Part shown: piece after piece, positions 55,702 through 64,000 of the stretch
How positions within the stretch are numbered: position 1 is the stretch's first letter
How the letters are laid out: the number at the start of each line of letters is the position of its first letter
NCBI GenBank assembly: GCA_965198995.1
Contig: CBDAQG010000001.1
Span: 496,001 to 560,000, forward strand
Direction: 5' to 3'
Source of the DNA: CAXMMR01 sp965198995
GTDB lineage: Bacteria > Pseudomonadota > Alphaproteobacteria > Acetobacterales > Acetobacteraceae
DNA length: 64,000 nt
The notes under the pieces: generated by a model
Told to the model about the DNA's origin: nothing
What the model saw: the letters and a program-made list of their open reading frames with translations, nothing else
Database searches by the model: none
Position numbers and translations under genes: made by a program

Positions 55702-57165
55702 TTAGGCGAACGGTGAGCTGGTGAGGTGCGTGATGCCGGCCAGGGTGACGGTGCTGCCGTCGGTGAGGCTGAGCACGGTCGAGCCGCCGACGGTTTTGGC
55801 GCTGTCGTAGGCGGTTTGTGCGGCGCCGGCGGCGTAGCCGCTGAGGGCGATGTGGTCGAGGCTGGAGTTGAAGTTGTCGATGGTGAGTGCGCCGCCTGCG
55901 TGGCCGGCGGCGAACAGCACGTTGAACGCGCCGCTGCCGGCGTTGGCGGTGACGGCGCCTGAGTTCATCACCATGGTGAGCGAGCCGGAGCCGCCGGTGA
56001 CCGTGTCGTTGCCGCTGCCGACGAAGATGGTGGTGCTGCCGGCGCCGCCGATGAAGGCGTTGCCGCTGGTGGCGTTGTTGCCGACGAGCAGGGTGTTGCC
56101 GCCGTTGCCGCCGCCGAGCGTGTCGCCGCCGGTGGAGGAGGCGAACAGCTCGTCGCCGTAGCCGCTGGCCTGCAGCGTGGTGCCGGCTGCGATGGCGGTG
56201 AGCACGCTGGCGCCGCCGGTGCCGGCGACGAGGGTGCCGCCGCCGGTGCCGCCATAGAGCGTGTCGCTCTCGGTGGCGCCGGTGTAGTTGTTGACCCCTG
56301 CGGTGCTGCCGTTGGCGCCGACCAGGGTGACGTTGCCTGAGCTGGCGTCGGCGAAGACGTTCATGACGCCGGTGCCGCCGAACAGCAGCGACTGGCCGGT
56401 TCCGGTGTTGATGGTCGCGGTGCCGGAGGTGTTGACGAAGGTCAGCAGGCCGCTGCCGCCGTTGACCTGCACGCTGCCGCCGCTGTTGTAGACGTCGGAC
56501 TGTCCGCTGCTGGCGTTGATCGTGTCGGCGCCCTCGCAGCTGACGATGTCGTGGCCGGCGCCGTAGTTGATGAGGTTTGAGCCGTCGAGCAGCAGGCTGC
56601 TCTCGACCGAGCCGAGGGTGACGGCGAGGCCGCTCGTGGGGGCCAGGTAGTAGATGCCCTGATACATTGAGCCGCTGGTGTCGGTGCCGACGTCGCCGAG
56701 GGTGGAGGCGATGTCGCTGCTGACGGCCGTGTGGACGGTGCTGGTGACGATGGGGGTGGCGCTGACCAGGCCGAGGCCGCCGCCGACGGCGCTCTCGAGC
56801 GAGCTCAGCCCGCCGAGGAACGAGCTGATGTTGGTCGGCAGGTCGCCGAAGCTGTTGCCGTTGACCGTCGTCGTGGTTGCGGCGGGGACGGCGGCGGTGC
56901 TGGCGCCGGTGTCGAGCGCGGTGCTGCTGGTGGCGGCGCCGGTCGAGGACGGGGTGGGGACGACGGAGACCGGCATGGTGGTCGCGGCGGTGGTCGCGGC
57001 GGCGCCCGAGGTCATGCCCGAGGTCATGCCCGAGGTGGCGCTGCTGGGGGCGACGGCGCTGCTGATGCTGGCGAGCGCGGTGGCGAGGGATGCTGCCTGC
57101 GTGCTGGCGGCGGCGGCCTGCGCTGCGGTGTTGGCGGCGCTGTTGGTCGGCATCGTGATGCTCAT
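55702..57165 (-). CDS. Gly/Ser/Thr-rich beta-roll-like secreted protein
   Basis: 487 residues from the ATG preceded by GGAG. The first 100 residues are Ala/Ser/Thr-rich with SGMTSGMTSG. The rest is repeats such as GGTGGGTLVAGTGG, GGGNGGNTLLVGNN and GSGNDTVTGGSG, the last close to the RTX nonapeptide, so a calcium-binding or parallel-beta fold is likely. The end, STVTLAGITHLTSSPFA, resembles type I secretion substrates of this group of bacteria. No signal peptide. A role as adhesin or matrix protein is inferred. Confidence 0.78.
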   Translation of the reverse strand: MSITMPTNSAANTAAQAAAASTQAASLATALASISSAVAPSSATSGMTSGMTSGAAATTAATTMPVSVVPTPSSTGAATSSTALDTGASTAAVPAATTTTVNGNSFGDLPTNISSFLGGLSSLESAVGGGLGLVSATPIVTSTVHTAVSSDIASTLGDVGTDTSGSMYQGIYYLAPTSGLAVTLGSVESSLLLDGSNLINYGAGHDIVSCEGADTINASSGQSDVYNSGGSVQVNGGSGLLTFVNTSGTATINTGTGQSLLFGGTGVMNVFADASSGNVTLVGANGSTAGVNNYTGATESDTLYGGTGGGTLVAGTGGASVLTAIAAGTTLQASGYGDELFASSTGGDTLGGGNGGNTLLVGNNATSGNAFIGGAGSTTIFVGSGNDTVTGGSGSLTMVMNSGAVTANAGSGAFNVLFAAGHAGGALTIDNFNSSLDHIALSGYAAGAAQTAYDSAKTVGGSTVLSLTDGSTVTLAGITHLTSSPFA

Positions 57166-57171
57166 GGAAGT

Positions 57172-57655
57172 CTCCAGGTGGCGGCTGCGTGGGCAGACAG
57201 TGTTCGAGGTGCCGCCGTGCTGGCTGCCGAGGGATCGGTGTGTTGGCTGGTGCTGGGCTGGTGGCGATGAGGTCGCCGTTTCCATCCGACACCGGCTTCT
57301 CAGACCATGATCCAAGTCTCATCCGGTGAGATGATCTTGACGTGTAAAGGCTACCGAACGGTTAATGGCTCGGGGGAAGTGGGTGGGACTTCATTCACGG
57401 AAGCGTGAGCGAGCGTTTGGCAGCACAAGATTTCGTCATCTTGGTTAATGGTGGCGGGGCGACCGGCTTGGTCTTAACGGTTCGGCAATATCGCGGGCTG
57501 CCGCGCGCCCGGCCTGGTGCGGCGCAACGCCGCCGTGCATGGCGAGGCGATTGACCGAGCGGTCAGCCGGCAGTTTAGTGCCGTGATCATGCCGGCATCC
57601 CAAGGAACCAACATGCTGCGCCTGCCACTCCACCGGGTCGTCCTGATGGTGTGGG
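57172..57655. other. Non-coding stretch upstream of the beta-roll-like gene
   Basis: No gene with credible start or composition is seen on either strand. The first 200 bases presumably hold the promoter of the beta-roll-like gene. A+T content is higher than in the coding neighbours around 57320-57480. Confidence 0.5.
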
Positions 57656-57659
57656 GTGT

Positions 57660-57832
57660 TCACGCCGCGGTGGCTTGAGCGGCCTCGTTTCCATTGTCGC
57701 TGGCCAACCCTGGATACCAGCGCTCGAACAGTGATCGGAGCGTGCCGTCGAGGGTGCGCGCTCGAGTTTGCAGCAGCAGATGGGCGCCGCGCTTGGTCCA
57801 CTGCATCTGCTGCCGCTTGGCGAAGCGCTTGC
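57660..57832 (-). pseudogene. Transposase remnant, C-terminal fragment (ISKra4-like)
   Basis: The minus-strand frame reads SKRFAKRQQMQWTKRGAHLL followed by QTRARTLDGTLRSLFERW, the characteristic C-terminus of ISKra4-family transposases as I recall them. It abuts a fragment of the same family in the opposite orientation, so it is debris from a rearranged insertion sequence. No inverted repeats could be defined. Confidence 0.6.
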
Positions 57833-57837
57833 TGATC

Positions 57838-58097
57838 CCGGACGGCCGTATCGTGGCGGCCCTAGACGGTGGCTGTGTTCGCAACTGGGAAGATCGCAAA
57901 GCAATTTCGAACTCATCGTCGGCCGCTCGGTCCGGGAAGATCGCGCGCCGCGCCATCTTGGCCTGGTGCATGGTTATGATCGCAAACCCAAGCGTCGGCT
58001 GTTCGAGGTGCTAAAGAGCCAAGGCCGGCAGGCAAACCAGGACGTGGCCGTTCTGACCGATGGCGGCGAGGAGGTGCGCGCACTCACTAAACGTGTC
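57838..58097 (+). pseudogene. Transposase remnant, central fragment (ISKra4-like), frameshifted
   Basis: The plus strand reads GRIVAALDGGCVRNWEDRK, then after a frameshift near 57898 NFELIVGRSVREDRAP, HGYDRKPKRRLFEVLKSQG and DVAVLTDGGEEVRALTKRV, the central catalytic part of ISKra4-like transposases. Coding stops after VTPEG, where the expected DWFH segment is missing. Orientation is opposite to the adjoining C-terminal fragment. Confidence 0.6.
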
Positions 58098-58146
58098 ACC
58101 CCGGAGGGCAAGTGTCGGTCTGCAGAGCCGGTTGGGACGGCATGAA

Positions 58147-58348
58147 GACTGACTAGGCGCCATGGGCACCGAACTTGGAGTGCGTACTGGTCGATTGTGC
58201 TGCCTTTGGAATGCGGTCGCACTTCGCCGAAATGGAAGACGCGCATGTCAGCCGCGCTCCGCACGATCGACAAGGGCAATGCCACGAGGGCTTGAATGAC
58301 TTGGTTTGCTGTCGGCTTGGCCAAATGTATAACATTCTCCCTATTCAA
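58147..58348 (-). pseudogene. Truncated conserved hypothetical gene next to the IS debris
   Basis: The minus-strand frame reads MRVFHFGEVRPHSKG and YALQVRCPWRLVS, then runs into IS-derived sequence. The MRVFxFG ... CPWRL pattern resembles a small conserved hypothetical family seen in other proteobacteria and actinobacteria. The composition is A+T-richer than neighbours. It appears cut by the transposon remnant. Confidence 0.35.
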
Positions 58349-58702
58349 TTAAGGAAGACCGCCGTTAGCATTGCACTCTTGCCTGCCGTGTCGGCATCAG
58401 TTCGACACGGAGGCAAATAATTATGTCGCCTTTATTGACAGGTTTTGCGCGCAAGACGGCTAGCATTGAGCCGCGTCGTATCCTTGCCATCTCCTGAGGG
58501 CCGCCCGGGAGCGGGGCTCATAGGCCCGGAGGGCGCGCGTCCTGCCGGGCGCTGAGGCGGCGGCGCACCGAGGGGTGGACGGCCGAGACCCGGTCGTTGC
58601 TGGCAGCCGGGTGCTGACTCAGACCCCCCGCGCTTGACGCGGTCGAGGCGGATATGGACCTCCTGGCCGACTATCGGCGGGCCAGAATCGGCGGACGGGC
58701 GT
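58349..58702. other. Non-coding stretch downstream of the sulfotransferase gene
   Basis: An A+T-rich segment (58320-58450) followed by very G+C-rich sequence with imperfect inverted repeats around 58495-58560. No gene, RNA or complete repeat recognised. Confidence 0.4.
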
Positions 58703-60334
58703 TCAGCCAAGCGTGTAGCCGAGATGTCGCATCGCCGGCATTAGGATCGGGATCACCGGCGCAAGCTGGCTGCGATAGTGGCGCCAGCGGCCGCAGGAGC
58801 GGTCATACAGCGGTTCCGTCACCTGGGCGTAACTGGCCGTGCGAGCGTAGCGGCGATGCTTGTCAAAGCGCAGGCAGGCCGGCTCAAACGGCACGCCGAC
58901 AAAGGCCAGCATCCGGCGCACCTGCCGCTCATGGTCGCGCACGAGGTCCTCGTAGCGCACCGGCAGGAGGCGCGCCGTCAGCTCGGCCTCGTAATGCGCC
59001 ATCAGCTCGACGATCAGGGCGTAGTGCCGGGCCGCACTCTCCAGCGCATAGCCGCAGCAGAAGCCATGCGTCAGCGCGTTGGCGTGCACCGACAGCATGA
59101 CGTCGAGCGGGTGGCGTCGCAGGTGGATCATCGGCGCCGCCGGAAACAGTAGGGCGATCAGCCCGAGATGCGTCTCGTTGAGCGGCATCTTGTCGGTAAA
59201 CAGGTCGGCACCGGTGCTCAACAGCCCGTGCTGGCGGGCGCGCTGCAAATAGAGGTCCCGCAGCACGTCGAGCCCCTCATGGCGGTCGCCCATCCACAGC
59301 TCGGCCAGCGCCTCGGGATAGCCGAGCGGGCTGCACAGCAGGCGCGGCGCGAGTGCCGCGAGCTCGCTGATGAAGGGCAGCTCGTCGCCGGCGCCGATGC
59401 CGGTATGGGCCGCCAGCGTCTGCTCCACCAGGGTGGTGCCGGAGCGCGGAAAGCCGAGGATGAACACCGGCTGCGCAACGTCGCGGCGGATGCCGGCGCG
59501 CGGCAGGCTCGCCAGCCGCCGGGCGGTGAAGAACCCGCGCAGCCTGGCGACGAAGCCAGCCGCCGCCTCCGCCCGGTAGCCGTCGCCGGTCGCCGCCCGA
59601 AGGCGCGACTTGGCCGTGTCGAACGCGGTAAAGGCGTCCGCGTGACGGCCGATGCGGTCGAGCAACCGCCCCTTCTCCAGCAGCTCCTCCGCCGTCAAGC
59701 CGCCGGTATCGGCTGTCCGGCTGGCGAGGCGCTCGAGCACGCTCAGCGCCGCCTCCGGCCTGCCGGTGCGGCCGTGCAGCACCGCACGCAGCAGCGCCAG
59801 GCTTGGATGGCCCGGCGCCACCAGCTCGGCCCGCTCCACCAGGGCGGCCGCGGCCTCGAACGCCCGGTCCGCCTCCTCCAGCCGTGCCCAGCCGAGCAGC
59901 GTCTGCAACACTGCCGGCGCCGCCGCGACGCTCTCCTCGTAAAGCGCCCGCGCCTCGGCCAGCCGCCCCTGCCGCGCCAGGCACCAGGCGAGATTGGCCA
60001 GCAGGATCGGATCGCGCGCGCCGCTCAGCGCCAGCACCCGGCGGTAGTGAAACTCGCCGGCCTGCGGCTGATGCGCCTCGGTCAGCACCATGCCGAGCAG
60101 GTTGTGCGACTGCGCGTCGGCCGGCGCGAGCCGCACCGCGTTGCGGGCGTGCTGCTCCGCCTCGGCCAGCGCGCCGCGCTGCAGCAGCCGCAGCGCCAGG
60201 TCCTGGGTCGCCGTCACGTTGTTGGGTTCGGCCGCAAGCAGGCGGCGCAACGAATGCTCGGCCGCCTCCGGCTCGCCCGGCTCGCCCGGCTCGCCCGACT
60301 CGCCCGACTCGTGGGCCGCGGCCGCAGCCCTCAC
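58703..60334 (-). CDS. TPR-domain sulfotransferase
   Basis: 543 residues from a GTG that overlaps the Hint-gene stop. Residues 20-260 are TPR-like helical repeats (e.g. HSLRRLLAAEPNNVTATQDL). The sulfotransferase domain has the 5'-phosphosulfate loop FILGFPRSGTT (Arg297) and the 3'-phosphate motif RYEDLVRDHERQVRRML, so PAPS binding is expected. The N-terminus contains GEPGEPGEPE, encoded by five 9-bp tandem repeats prone to slippage. Cytoplasmic; the acceptor is unknown, but translational coupling to a secreted protein suggests it may be sulfated before export. Confidence 0.9.
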   Translation of the reverse strand: MRAAAAAHESGESGEPGEPGEPEAAEHSLRRLLAAEPNNVTATQDLALRLLQRGALAEAEQHARNAVRLAPADAQSHNLLGMVLTEAHQPQAGEFHYRRVLALSGARDPILLANLAWCLARQGRLAEARALYEESVAAAPAVLQTLLGWARLEEADRAFEAAAALVERAELVAPGHPSLALLRAVLHGRTGRPEAALSVLERLASRTADTGGLTAEELLEKGRLLDRIGRHADAFTAFDTAKSRLRAATGDGYRAEAAAGFVARLRGFFTARRLASLPRAGIRRDVAQPVFILGFPRSGTTLVEQTLAAHTGIGAGDELPFISELAALAPRLLCSPLGYPEALAELWMGDRHEGLDVLRDLYLQRARQHGLLSTGADLFTDKMPLNETHLGLIALLFPAAPMIHLRRHPLDVMLSVHANALTHGFCCGYALESAARHYALIVELMAHYEAELTARLLPVRYEDLVRDHERQVRRMLAFVGVPFEPACLRFDKHRRYARTASYAQVTEPLYDRSCGRWRHYRSQLAPVIPILMPAMRHLGYTLG

Positions 60335-63300
60335 GCCGAGCGCGCGACAGGCTCCACGTTCCTGCCTGGCGCCACCCAGAACAGCAGGGTCTGATCGATG
60401 CCGACCTCGATGGCAGAGACCGCGCCGCCGTCGGCAAGCTCAGCGAGCGGCAGCAGCGCGTCGCCGTCGGTCCAGCGCCAAATGGTCCCACCGTCCCGCT
60501 CCGGCGTGAGAAAGCCTGCGTCCAGCCGCGGGTCGTCGAGCGCCACCTCCCGGCGGCCAGCCTCCCCGATCAGGGCGAGGCTGCGCAGCGACAGGCCGAG
60601 CCGCCGCCAGTCAGTCGACGCCACGTCCCCGTCGCGCGGCCGGCCGGCGCGTGAGCGGAGCCTCGCCTCGGTGCAGCCCGCCGGCAGCGCGAACCGGTAG
60701 GAGCGGCCGCTCCGCACTGGCTCGACGCGTGCGCCGTCAACCTCCAGCCAGGGATGCGGGTCCGCCTCGCGCCGCCAGCCCAGCGCCTCGGCCCGCAGCG
60801 CCAAACGGTGGCGCCACATCTGGCTCGGCGTCTCGTAGGGCAGGCAGGGCCTCGCCGTCGACGGCGCGGGGAGGCCATCCAGCGGCGCGGCCAGGCGCAC
60901 CAGGCGGGCATCGTCGAAGCCGTCGCGATTGCCGGTGTCCAGGTAGCTCTCCGCCGGCAGGCCCTCAGCCAGCAGGACGTCATGGGCGTCGAGCTCGACA
61001 TGCCAGTACTCGATCGTGTCCAGGCGCTCCTGGACGATGCTGGCGCCGTTGACCAGGTCGGCGGCGCAGACCAGCGCGCCATCGAGCTGGATGCGATGCC
61101 CGGGGCTGACGATCAGGTCGCGATGCGGCTGTCGGTCGGCGAGCGCGCCGGCGCCGATGCGCACCGGCCAGACGCTCTCCGGCCGCTGGTGACGGCCGGG
61201 CGTAATGTGGCGCCGGCCGAGCCAGCGCACCGGCTTTAGCGCGGCACCGCGGCCGAGCAGGGTCACCACCAGGTCGCCGCAGCGCAGCGCCTCGACGGCC
61301 ATCTCACCGCGCGAGGTCAGGATGCGGGTGCCGCGGGCATAGCAGGGCACCTCGGTGATGTCGGTGCCGCCCGCCGCGTCGGCGGCAAGCTGCAGATGCT
61401 CGCCGGCGGCAATGTTCCCGAGCTTCAGGGTCGCCGACTCGGCGCCGCTGCTGAGCTGCAGCAGGCCGCTGGCGGGATCGAAGCTGTCGATGGTGGCGCC
61501 GGCGCCGGGCAGGCTCGCCAGCTCGATCGTCTCGCCCGGCGACAGGCCCTCGATCGTCGGTCCGGCATACTGCGCGGTGCCGCTGCCGGTGCCGAAGGTC
61601 GCGCCGTTCTCGATCACCAGCGTGCCGCCGGTGGCGATCACCGCCGCGCCGCCGCCGGTGACGGCGCCGACAGCGAGGGTGCCGGCGGCGGTGAGCGTGC
61701 CGTCCAGCGTCAGGCTGGCGAGACTGCCGCCGGCGCTGGCGGCCGCACCCGCGTCGAGCTCGATGCCGCTGATCCCGCTAAAGCCGAAGCTGCCGCTGGC
61801 GCCGGCCAGCGTGCCCGCGTCGCCGCCAAGGCCGGAAAAGGTGGCCGCCGACCCCGCCGCCAGCTCCAGCACCGTGCTGCTGCCGGCGCCGTCATCGCCG
61901 ACGACGCGGCCAACGATGCTGCTGCCGGCATCCAGCACCAGCCGCTCGGCGCCGGCGCCGAACTGCACCGCGATGCCGCTGGCGCCGCCGCTGCTGACGA
62001 TGGCGCCAGCATTCGTCACCACGCCGGCGCCCGAGCCGGCGCCGAGATAGAACGAGACGCCGACGCCGCCCGAGATGGTGCCGAAATTGGTGACCTCGCC
62101 GGGCCCGCCGGCGATCCGCACGCCATAGCCCGCCGCGGCGCCGACGATGTCCGCGTCCTGCACGCCCGCGGCGCCATTCACCAGCGTGCCGCCAGCCCCG
62201 AGATCGACGCCCAGCGTGCCGCTGATGCCGCCGAGGTTGGTGACGCTGGCGCTGCCCGAGGACGACACGCCGAAGCCGTCGCCGCCGAGCGTGCCGCCGA
62301 CCAGCACGGAGAGGCTGCCGCCGCCTTCGAGCAGGACGCCGACAGCATCCGTCCCGGTCCCGTTGATGGCGCCGGCGTCGGTGACGGCGCCGCTGGCGAG
62401 CAGGACGACGCCCTGCCCGGTGCCGGTGATCGTGCCGCCCGCCCCGTTGTCGACCGAGCCGTCGGTGAGGAAGACGCCGGTCGCCACATGGCCGCCGATG
62501 GTGCCGAAATTGGTCACCGTGGTGATCGTGGCGGGGTCGTAGCTCGCCACGCCGACGTTCTGGCTGCCGTCCGGTGTCGAGGTCGTGCCGAGCGCGTCGA
62601 TCAGGGCGGCGTGGTCCGTGGCCGAGCCGTTGACGACGCTGCCGCTGCCGACGAAGACGCCAGGATAGGTGCCGCCGAGGATAGTGCCGAAATTTCTGAT
62701 CGCGGCCTGGCCGTCAACCTGCACGCCGTCCAGGTCGCCCATCAGGCTGGCCGAGGTGACGGCGGCGCTGCCGTTGGTGACCGTGCCGCCGCCGGCGATA
62801 TAGACGCCCGCCGCGCTGGTGCCGACGATGCTGCCGAAATTGGTGACGGTGGCGTCCGCGAGCGACGCGCCGGCGCCGGAGAACGAGAGTCCGTAGCTGC
62901 CGCTGATCAGCGCCGCCGCATCTGAGGCCGAGCCGTTGGCGACATCGCCGGCGAGCAGCGACACGCCGCCGCCGGCGGTGTCGACGATGCTGCCGGCATT
63001 GTCGACCACGTCGCCGTCCGGCGCGATGCCCTGCACGCCGCCGTCGATGCGGCCGCCGCCGTTGTCGGTCGCAAGCGCCGTCGCCAGCGTGCCGCCGCTG
63101 AGCGTGATCGTGCCCGTAAACGGCGTCGCCGCGGTAACCGTGCCGCTGACCGTGAGGTCGTCGATGATGGCGGCGCCCGGACCCTCGAGCGTCAGGCTCG
63201 ACCCCGCCTCGAGCGCCAGCGTGACGCTGGAGAGCGCCACGTTCTGAGCCAGCGCGATGGTGTAGGCGGTCTCCGGCGCGGCGTCGGCGCCGGCGGAGAT

Positions 63301-63357
63301 GTCCTGCAGGGCGCTGGTCAGCTCGGCGCCGGTGGCGACCGTGAACGTCGTGGTCAT
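60331..63357 (-). CDS. Large beta-repeat protein with Hint domain
   Basis: 1008 residues. Residues 1-660 are repeats of the type NFGTI(x)G and GSVVNGSA, expected to form a parallel beta-helix. At Cys672 begins a Hint domain, CYARGTRILTSRGEMAVEAL, with GDLVVTLLGRGAALKPVRW and SPGHRI (His754); about 250 residues follow. This is the bacterial Hint_2-type module of secreted proteins, which may autoprocess. No signal peptide is seen, so type I-like export is likely. ATG has GGAG upstream and lies 22 bases after the adaptor gene's stop. Confidence 0.88.
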   Translation of the reverse strand: MTTTFTVATGAELTSALQDISAGADAAPETAYTIALAQNVALSSVTLALEAGSSLTLEGPGAAIIDDLTVSGTVTAATPFTGTITLSGGTLATALATDNGGGRIDGGVQGIAPDGDVVDNAGSIVDTAGGGVSLLAGDVANGSASDAAALISGSYGLSFSGAGASLADATVTNFGSIVGTSAAGVYIAGGGTVTNGSAAVTSASLMGDLDGVQVDGQAAIRNFGTILGGTYPGVFVGSGSVVNGSATDHAALIDALGTTSTPDGSQNVGVASYDPATITTVTNFGTIGGHVATGVFLTDGSVDNGAGGTITGTGQGVVLLASGAVTDAGAINGTGTDAVGVLLEGGGSLSVLVGGTLGGDGFGVSSSGSASVTNLGGISGTLGVDLGAGGTLVNGAAGVQDADIVGAAAGYGVRIAGGPGEVTNFGTISGGVGVSFYLGAGSGAGVVTNAGAIVSSGGASGIAVQFGAGAERLVLDAGSSIVGRVVGDDGAGSSTVLELAAGSAATFSGLGGDAGTLAGASGSFGFSGISGIELDAGAAASAGGSLASLTLDGTLTAAGTLAVGAVTGGGAAVIATGGTLVIENGATFGTGSGTAQYAGPTIEGLSPGETIELASLPGAGATIDSFDPASGLLQLSSGAESATLKLGNIAAGEHLQLAADAAGGTDITEVPCYARGTRILTSRGEMAVEALRCGDLVVTLLGRGAALKPVRWLGRRHITPGRHQRPESVWPVRIGAGALADRQPHRDLIVSPGHRIQLDGALVCAADLVNGASIVQERLDTIEYWHVELDAHDVLLAEGLPAESYLDTGNRDGFDDARLVRLAAPLDGLPAPSTARPCLPYETPSQMWRHRLALRAEALGWRREADPHPWLEVDGARVEPVRSGRSYRFALPAGCTEARLRSRAGRPRDGDVASTDWRRLGLSLRSLALIGEAGRREVALDDPRLDAGFLTPERDGGTIWRWTDGDALLPLAELADGGAVSAIEVGIDQTLLFWVAPGRNVEPVARSA

Positions 63358-63379
63358 GCGGCTGATCTCCTGGTGGAAC

Positions 63380-64000
63380 TCACGGCGCGCCCGGCAGGGC
63401 AGTGCCAGACTGGGCGGTGCCAGACTGGGCGGTGCCAGACTGGGCGATGGTCGGCGGGTCGGACGGGATCGGTTTGCCGGCGGCGTCCAGCAGGCGGACG
63501 ATGCAGCGCAGACCGGCCGGGATCGCGCCGTGCGGGTTGGGCAGCACCAGGCGCACGCCGAAGGTGTTGCTGGCGGCGTCGATCACCGGGTCGACCACAT
63601 CCACCGTCGCCGCGTATTCGCCGCCGACCGGCGCGTCCGGCCGCACCCAAGCCACGGCGCCCACCTTGACCGCGCCGTAGCGCGCGCCGGGCATGATCAG
63701 CTCGACGCTGAGCGGGTCGATCTGGGCGATCGTCATGATCGGCGTCTGCTCGTAGACGAACTCGCCGACCGACATTTTGCGCTCCGTCACCACGCCGTCG
63801 GTCGGCGCGCGGATCTGCTTGAGGTCGAGCTGGCGTTCGGTGCGCAGCGCCGTGAGCGCGGCCAGCCGCTGGTCCATCTGTGCCTGCTGCAGCCGTAGGC
63901 CGCCCTCGCGCACCTTGGTGTCCAGCTCGTCCATCGCGCTCTCATTGGCGTCCTGCTGCTGCACCAGGATGCGTTTGCGCGCCGCCATGCGCTGCGCCAT
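63380..64000 (-). CDS. Periplasmic adaptor (membrane fusion protein), N-terminus outside window
   Basis: The visible 206 residues comprise part of a coiled coil (ILVQQQDANESAMDELDTKV), the lipoyl half IRAPTDGVVTERKMSVGEFV, and the beta-barrel/membrane-proximal part ending NPHGAIPAGLRCIVRLL. This is the HlyD/AcrA adaptor fold that bridges inner-membrane transporter and outer-membrane channel. The tail has three SGTAQ repeats (15-bp DNA repeat at 63400-63447). It is upstream of and on the same strand as the Hint and sulfotransferase genes, so it probably serves the export of the Hint protein. Confidence 0.85.
   Translation of the reverse strand: MAQRMAARKRILVQQQDANESAMDELDTKVREGGLRLQQAQMDQRLAALTALRTERQLDLKQIRAPTDGVVTERKMSVGEFVYEQTPIMTIAQIDPLSVELIMPGARYGAVKVGAVAWVRPDAPVGGEYAATVDVVDPVIDAASNTFGVRLVLPNPHGAIPAGLRCIVRLLDAAGKPIPSDPPTIAQSGTAQSGTAQSGTALPGAP

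Noticed and set aside
61396..62925. 509-codon Ala/Gly/Asp-rich frame opposite the Hint protein
   Set aside because: Mirror of the beta-helix repeats; no independent start signal and conflicts with the clear minus-strand gene.

Overview
The window is a G+C-rich alphaproteobacterial chromosome segment, most likely from Rhodospirillales/Acetobacteraceae. This rests on gene order and family content: aroA-cmk-rpsA-sppA-ihfB with trpF/trpB/trpA-accD, mnmE-mnmG-rsmG-parA-parB facing holA-lptE-leuS, a short HprK with RapZ, EIIA and HPr, and TIGR02300- and DUF3576-type proteins. No rRNA or tRNA gene or CRISPR array was recognised, so the taxonomic call is an inference from synteny and protein style.

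Layout. (1) 0-1.6 kb: an A+T-richer gene cut by the window edge, encoding a STAND/NB-ARC ATPase whose N-terminal part carries an R-x5-H (HEPN-like) motif; this is a candidate defence protein lying directly 3' of accD. (2) 1.8-16 kb: a minus-strand housekeeping block aroA-cmk-rpsA-sppA-ihfB-lapA-pyrF-trpF ... trpB ... trpA-accD. The trp part is split by a CorA-type transporter and a Na+/H+ antiporter (between trpF and trpB) and by an A+T-rich gene for a secreted protein (between trpB and trpA). (3) 16-19 kb: a plus-strand regulatory PTS cluster (hprK-rapZ-EIIA-HPr). (4) 19-33 kb: kup, a YggS-like PLP protein, a DUF3576 lipoprotein, leuS-lptE-holA, then parB-parA-rsmG-mnmG-mnmE with two parS sites in the 5' end of rsmG. 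(5) 33-43.5 kb: mixed metabolic genes, among them a [2Fe-2S] protein, an O6-alkylguanine methyltransferase, quinone oxidoreductase, a polar amino-acid ABC importer broken up by an A+T-rich insertion, an FAH-family hydrolase, a formaldehyde-dehydrogenase-like ADH, a DUF892 protein and a Tat-exported oxidoreductase. (6) 43.8-55 kb: a molybdate/tungstate-type ABC importer whose permease and ATPase are one polypeptide, an ABC-F ATPase, an MsbA-like exporter, a MYG1 protein and a large SWIM-SNF2 helicase. (7) 55-64 kb: an accessory surface/secretion region with a Gly/Ser/Thr-rich beta-roll-like protein, a scrambled IS remnant, and a tight TPR-sulfotransferase / beta-repeat-Hint protein / membrane-fusion-protein cluster that runs off the right edge.

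Two families of short repeats pepper the intergenic spaces. A mosaic GC-rich palindromic element (BIME-like, about 60-270 bp) occurs at well over a dozen sites and supplies the final residues and stop codons of trpF, cmk and the permease-ATPase fusion. A second element of about 100 bp with two T/A-rich hairpins occurs in full at two sites and in part at a third; one copy lies over the junction of the amino-acid ABC binding-protein and ATPase genes. The most promising leads are the edge STAND gene, the sulfotransferase-Hint-adaptor cluster, and the repeat-derived protein tails.
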